From CAWDMW01 sp963803575 (GTDB taxonomy: Bacteria > Pseudomonadota > Alphaproteobacteria > Rickettsiales > UBA998), in NCBI GenBank assembly GCA_963803575.1, contig CAWDMW010000001.1, positions 372,001 through 436,000 on the forward strand: a stretch of DNA of 64,000 bases, written 5' to 3'. The notes under the pieces are model-generated. The model was not told where the DNA came from. It ran no database searches and saw only the letters and a program-made list of their open reading frames with translations. Below, piece after piece: positions 62,445 through 64,000 of the stretch; the stretch's first letter is position 1; each line of letters begins with the position of its first letter. Made by a program: the position numbers and the translations under genes.

Positions 62445-62801
62445 TTACACGGAAAACGAATTTCCACACCCGCAGGAAGCACTGCTGTTGGGATTGGTGA
62501 TCTCGAAGAAGGATGCACCCAGCTTTTCCACATAATCAATCATGGAGCCTTCCAGCAATGACAAAGACGTGGTGTCAATCACCACTTGTGCATCTTCGCG
62601 TGTAAACACTTCGTCATCATCTGCCAACGGTGCATGGTCAAAGTCAAACCGGTACTGAAAGCCAGAGCATCCGCCCCCTTCCACTGCAATGCGCAGGCGG
62701 GAGCCTTCGGGTTCTTCCTGCATCAGGTAGCCAATACGACTGGCGGCACTGTCAGAAATCAGGAAGTCTTGTGATGTAAGCGGTTGTGTGTCTGGCATCA
62801 T
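62445..62801 (-). CDS. erpA: A-type iron-sulfur carrier (ErpA/IscA family)
   Basis: 118 residues from the ATG at 62801 (or 117 from 62798). LISDSAASRIGYLM, LRIAVEGGGCSGFQYRFDFD and ITNPNSSASCGCGNSF give the three conserved cysteines (C...CxC). It carries [2Fe-2S]/[4Fe-4S] clusters to apoproteins. Closer to ErpA than IscA by the GGGCSGFQY and NPN motifs, though this is judgement. Divergent from the dGTPase gene with 46 bp between starts, an arrangement common in alphaproteobacteria. Confidence 0.9.
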   Translation of the reverse strand: MMPDTQPLTSQDFLISDSAASRIGYLMQEEPEGSRLRIAVEGGGCSGFQYRFDFDHAPLADDDEVFTREDAQVVIDTTSLSLLEGSMIDYVEKLGASFFEITNPNSSASCGCGNSFSV

Positions 62802-62847
62802 GTGTATTAATGTAAGATAATTCTTCCCCCAACGCAAGCCTGCTTCT

Positions 62848-64000
62848 ATGTCTTTTAATGCCTCCACTGCCCCACCCGGCTGCACCTATGCCCCTTACGC
62901 CACGCATCCGCATCAATCACGCGGACGGTTGCATATGGAAACACCCTGCCCCACACGTAGCCCGTATCAGCGGGATCGTGACCGTATTGTCCATAGCGCG
63001 GCCTTTCGTCGGCTGGAATATAAGACGCAGGTCTTTGTGAATTACGAAGGGGATCATTACCGCACCCGCCTTACTCACAGTCTGGAAGTGGCACAACTGG
63101 CAGCCAGCATGTGCCGGGCGTTGCATTTAAATGAAGATTTAGGCGAAGCTTTGGCACTCGCGCATGATCTGGGACATCCACCCTTTGGCCATGCCGGTGA
63201 ATATGGCATACAGGATGTAATGGCACCTTATGGAGGGTTTGACCATAACGCGCAGGCTATCCGTATTGTCGGGCAACTGGAACAACGCTACGCCGCCTTT
63301 GATGGGCTAAACCTGACATGGGAAACGCTGGAAGGCATTGCCAAACATAATGGTGCGCTGGTGGGTCAGGGATTGCCCGAGCTTCCATACGCTATGGCAA
63401 GTTACCAACAACAACATGATCTGGAACTACACACGCTAGCCAGCGCCGAAGCACAAGTGGCAGCATTGGCTGATGATATTGCTTATAACAACCATGACTT
63501 AGAAGACGGCATTCGTGCTGGTTTTTTCACGCTGGATGATCTGGACGGCATTGCATTCGTTAAAGAGCATATACGAGACGTAGATAACACATGGCCAGCA
63601 CTGCACCCGCAACGCCGCGTGCATGAGGTGATACGCCGCTTAATCCATGCGATGGTGCAGGATGTGTTGAAGGTAAGCCAGGCACAACTGGAAGCATCAG
63701 GTGCGAATTGCGTGAAAGACATACGTCATCTGGATAAGCCTGTGATTGCTTTCTCACCCGATATGCAAGCAGTTAATCTGGAAGTGAAAGCGTTCCTCAA
63801 AGAACGTATGTATCGTCACTACCGCGTTAATCGCATGAGCAGCAAAGCCAAGCGCGTTACCTGTGAATTATTTACGTTTTTCTTTGAACATAGCGATTGC
63901 CTGCCACCCCATTGGCGTGAACATGCAGAGTTGGTGGAAGATGCCACGAAGCGTGCCAGAATCATCTGCGATTATATCGCCGGCATGACGGATCGCTTCG
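62848..64000 (+). CDS. dgt: Deoxyguanosinetriphosphate triphosphohydrolase-like protein, 3' partial
   Basis: 384 codons visible, running off the right edge. The start at 62848 gives MSFNASTAPPGCTYAPYATH, then PHQSRGRLH, with the family's usual TRSPYQRDRDRIVHSAAFRRL. HD-domain metal ligands appear in RTRLTHSLEV and LALAHDLGHPPFGHAGE (HD motif), with the third Asp in VAALADDIAYNNHDLEDG. It hydrolyses dNTPs to deoxynucleosides and triphosphate. The common neighbour argS would be expected next. Not closed by a stop within the window. Confidence 0.93.
   Translation, partial: MSFNASTAPPGCTYAPYATHPHQSRGRLHMETPCPTRSPYQRDRDRIVHSAAFRRLEYKTQVFVNYEGDHYRTRLTHSLEVAQLAASMCRALHLNEDLGEALALAHDLGHPPFGHAGEYGIQDVMAPYGGFDHNAQAIRIVGQLEQRYAAFDGLNLTWETLEGIAKHNGALVGQGLPELPYAMASYQQQHDLELHTLASAEAQVAALADDIAYNNHDLEDGIRAGFFTLDDLDGIAFVKEHIRDVDNTWPALHPQRRVHEVIRRLIHAMVQDVLKVSQAQLEASGANCVKDIRHLDKPVIAFSPDMQAVNLEVKAFLKERMYRHYRVNRMSSKAKRVTCELFTFFFEHSDCLPPHWREHAELVEDATKRARIICDYIAGMTDRF

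Noticed and set aside
1..64000. CRISPR array
   Set aside because: No regularly spaced direct repeats with unique spacers were seen on either strand.

Overview
The window reads as a chromosomal segment of an alphaproteobacterium, with one long stretch of mobile DNA in it. The evidence is an RcGTA-type TIM-barrel tail protein, the order mutM-rpsT-rhodanese-dnaA, a Mla phospholipid pair, a bactofilin beside an M23 peptidase, a YdcH/DUF465 protein and an ErpA-type carrier. LPS heptose synthesis (hldD), a porin-like barrel and a chemoreceptor indicate a Gram-negative, probably motile cell. No feature fixes the genus; the isolated virB6-virB2-virB4 block recalls host-associated alphaproteobacteria.

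Region by region: 1-7.4 kb has two unrecognised membrane-anchored genes, a fold-III PLP decarboxylase and a type IV secretion block (VirB6, VirB2 pilin, VirB4 ATPase). 7.4-13.4 kb has a solitary GTA-like tail gene and a large unknown protein. A tRNA-Phe at 13.4 kb marks the start of an accessory zone running to about 34.3 kb. It contains a truncated IS630-like gene, two decayed IS1595-family elements around hldD, a broken RTX gene, ParDE, a Tn3-family end joined to pieces of a NACHT/STAND-type NTPase, a serine recombinase, a nearly intact IS5/IS427 element, a mobilisation module (broken coupling protein, candidate oriT, MobC, relaxase), MNT/HEPN, VapBC, a retron-like reverse transcriptase cassette and BrnTA.

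The retron-like cassette (31.0-32.9 kb, minus strand) is the most interesting system. A 44-residue, all-basic hydrophobic peptide is preceded by an exceptionally long perfect Shine-Dalgarno. It is followed by an XRE regulator and a reverse transcriptase with retron-style NAxxH and (I)TG signatures but LMDD in place of YxDD. The cassette is bracketed by near-identical 30-bp direct repeats, and a 97-bp palindrome lies upstream.

34.3-64 kb is mostly housekeeping. It holds an NIT-type chemoreceptor with a porin-like gene; gyrB-recF-dnaN-dnaA-rhodanese-rpsT-mutM all on the minus strand; an aspartoacylase-like hydrolase; mlaA-mlaC; metF; M23 peptidase plus bactofilin; a CsgG-like and a Sel1-repeat lipoprotein; a type I secretion ABC transporter with its adaptor (which could once have served the RTX protein at 16-17 kb); SCO1 plus PCuAC copper delivery; four unrecognised genes, three of them encoding exported proteins; an A-type Fe-S carrier; and a dGTPase-like gene that runs off the right edge. 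As sequenced, gyrB carries three frame lesions within about 180 bp. This warns that some of the apparent pseudogenes may reflect sequence errors.
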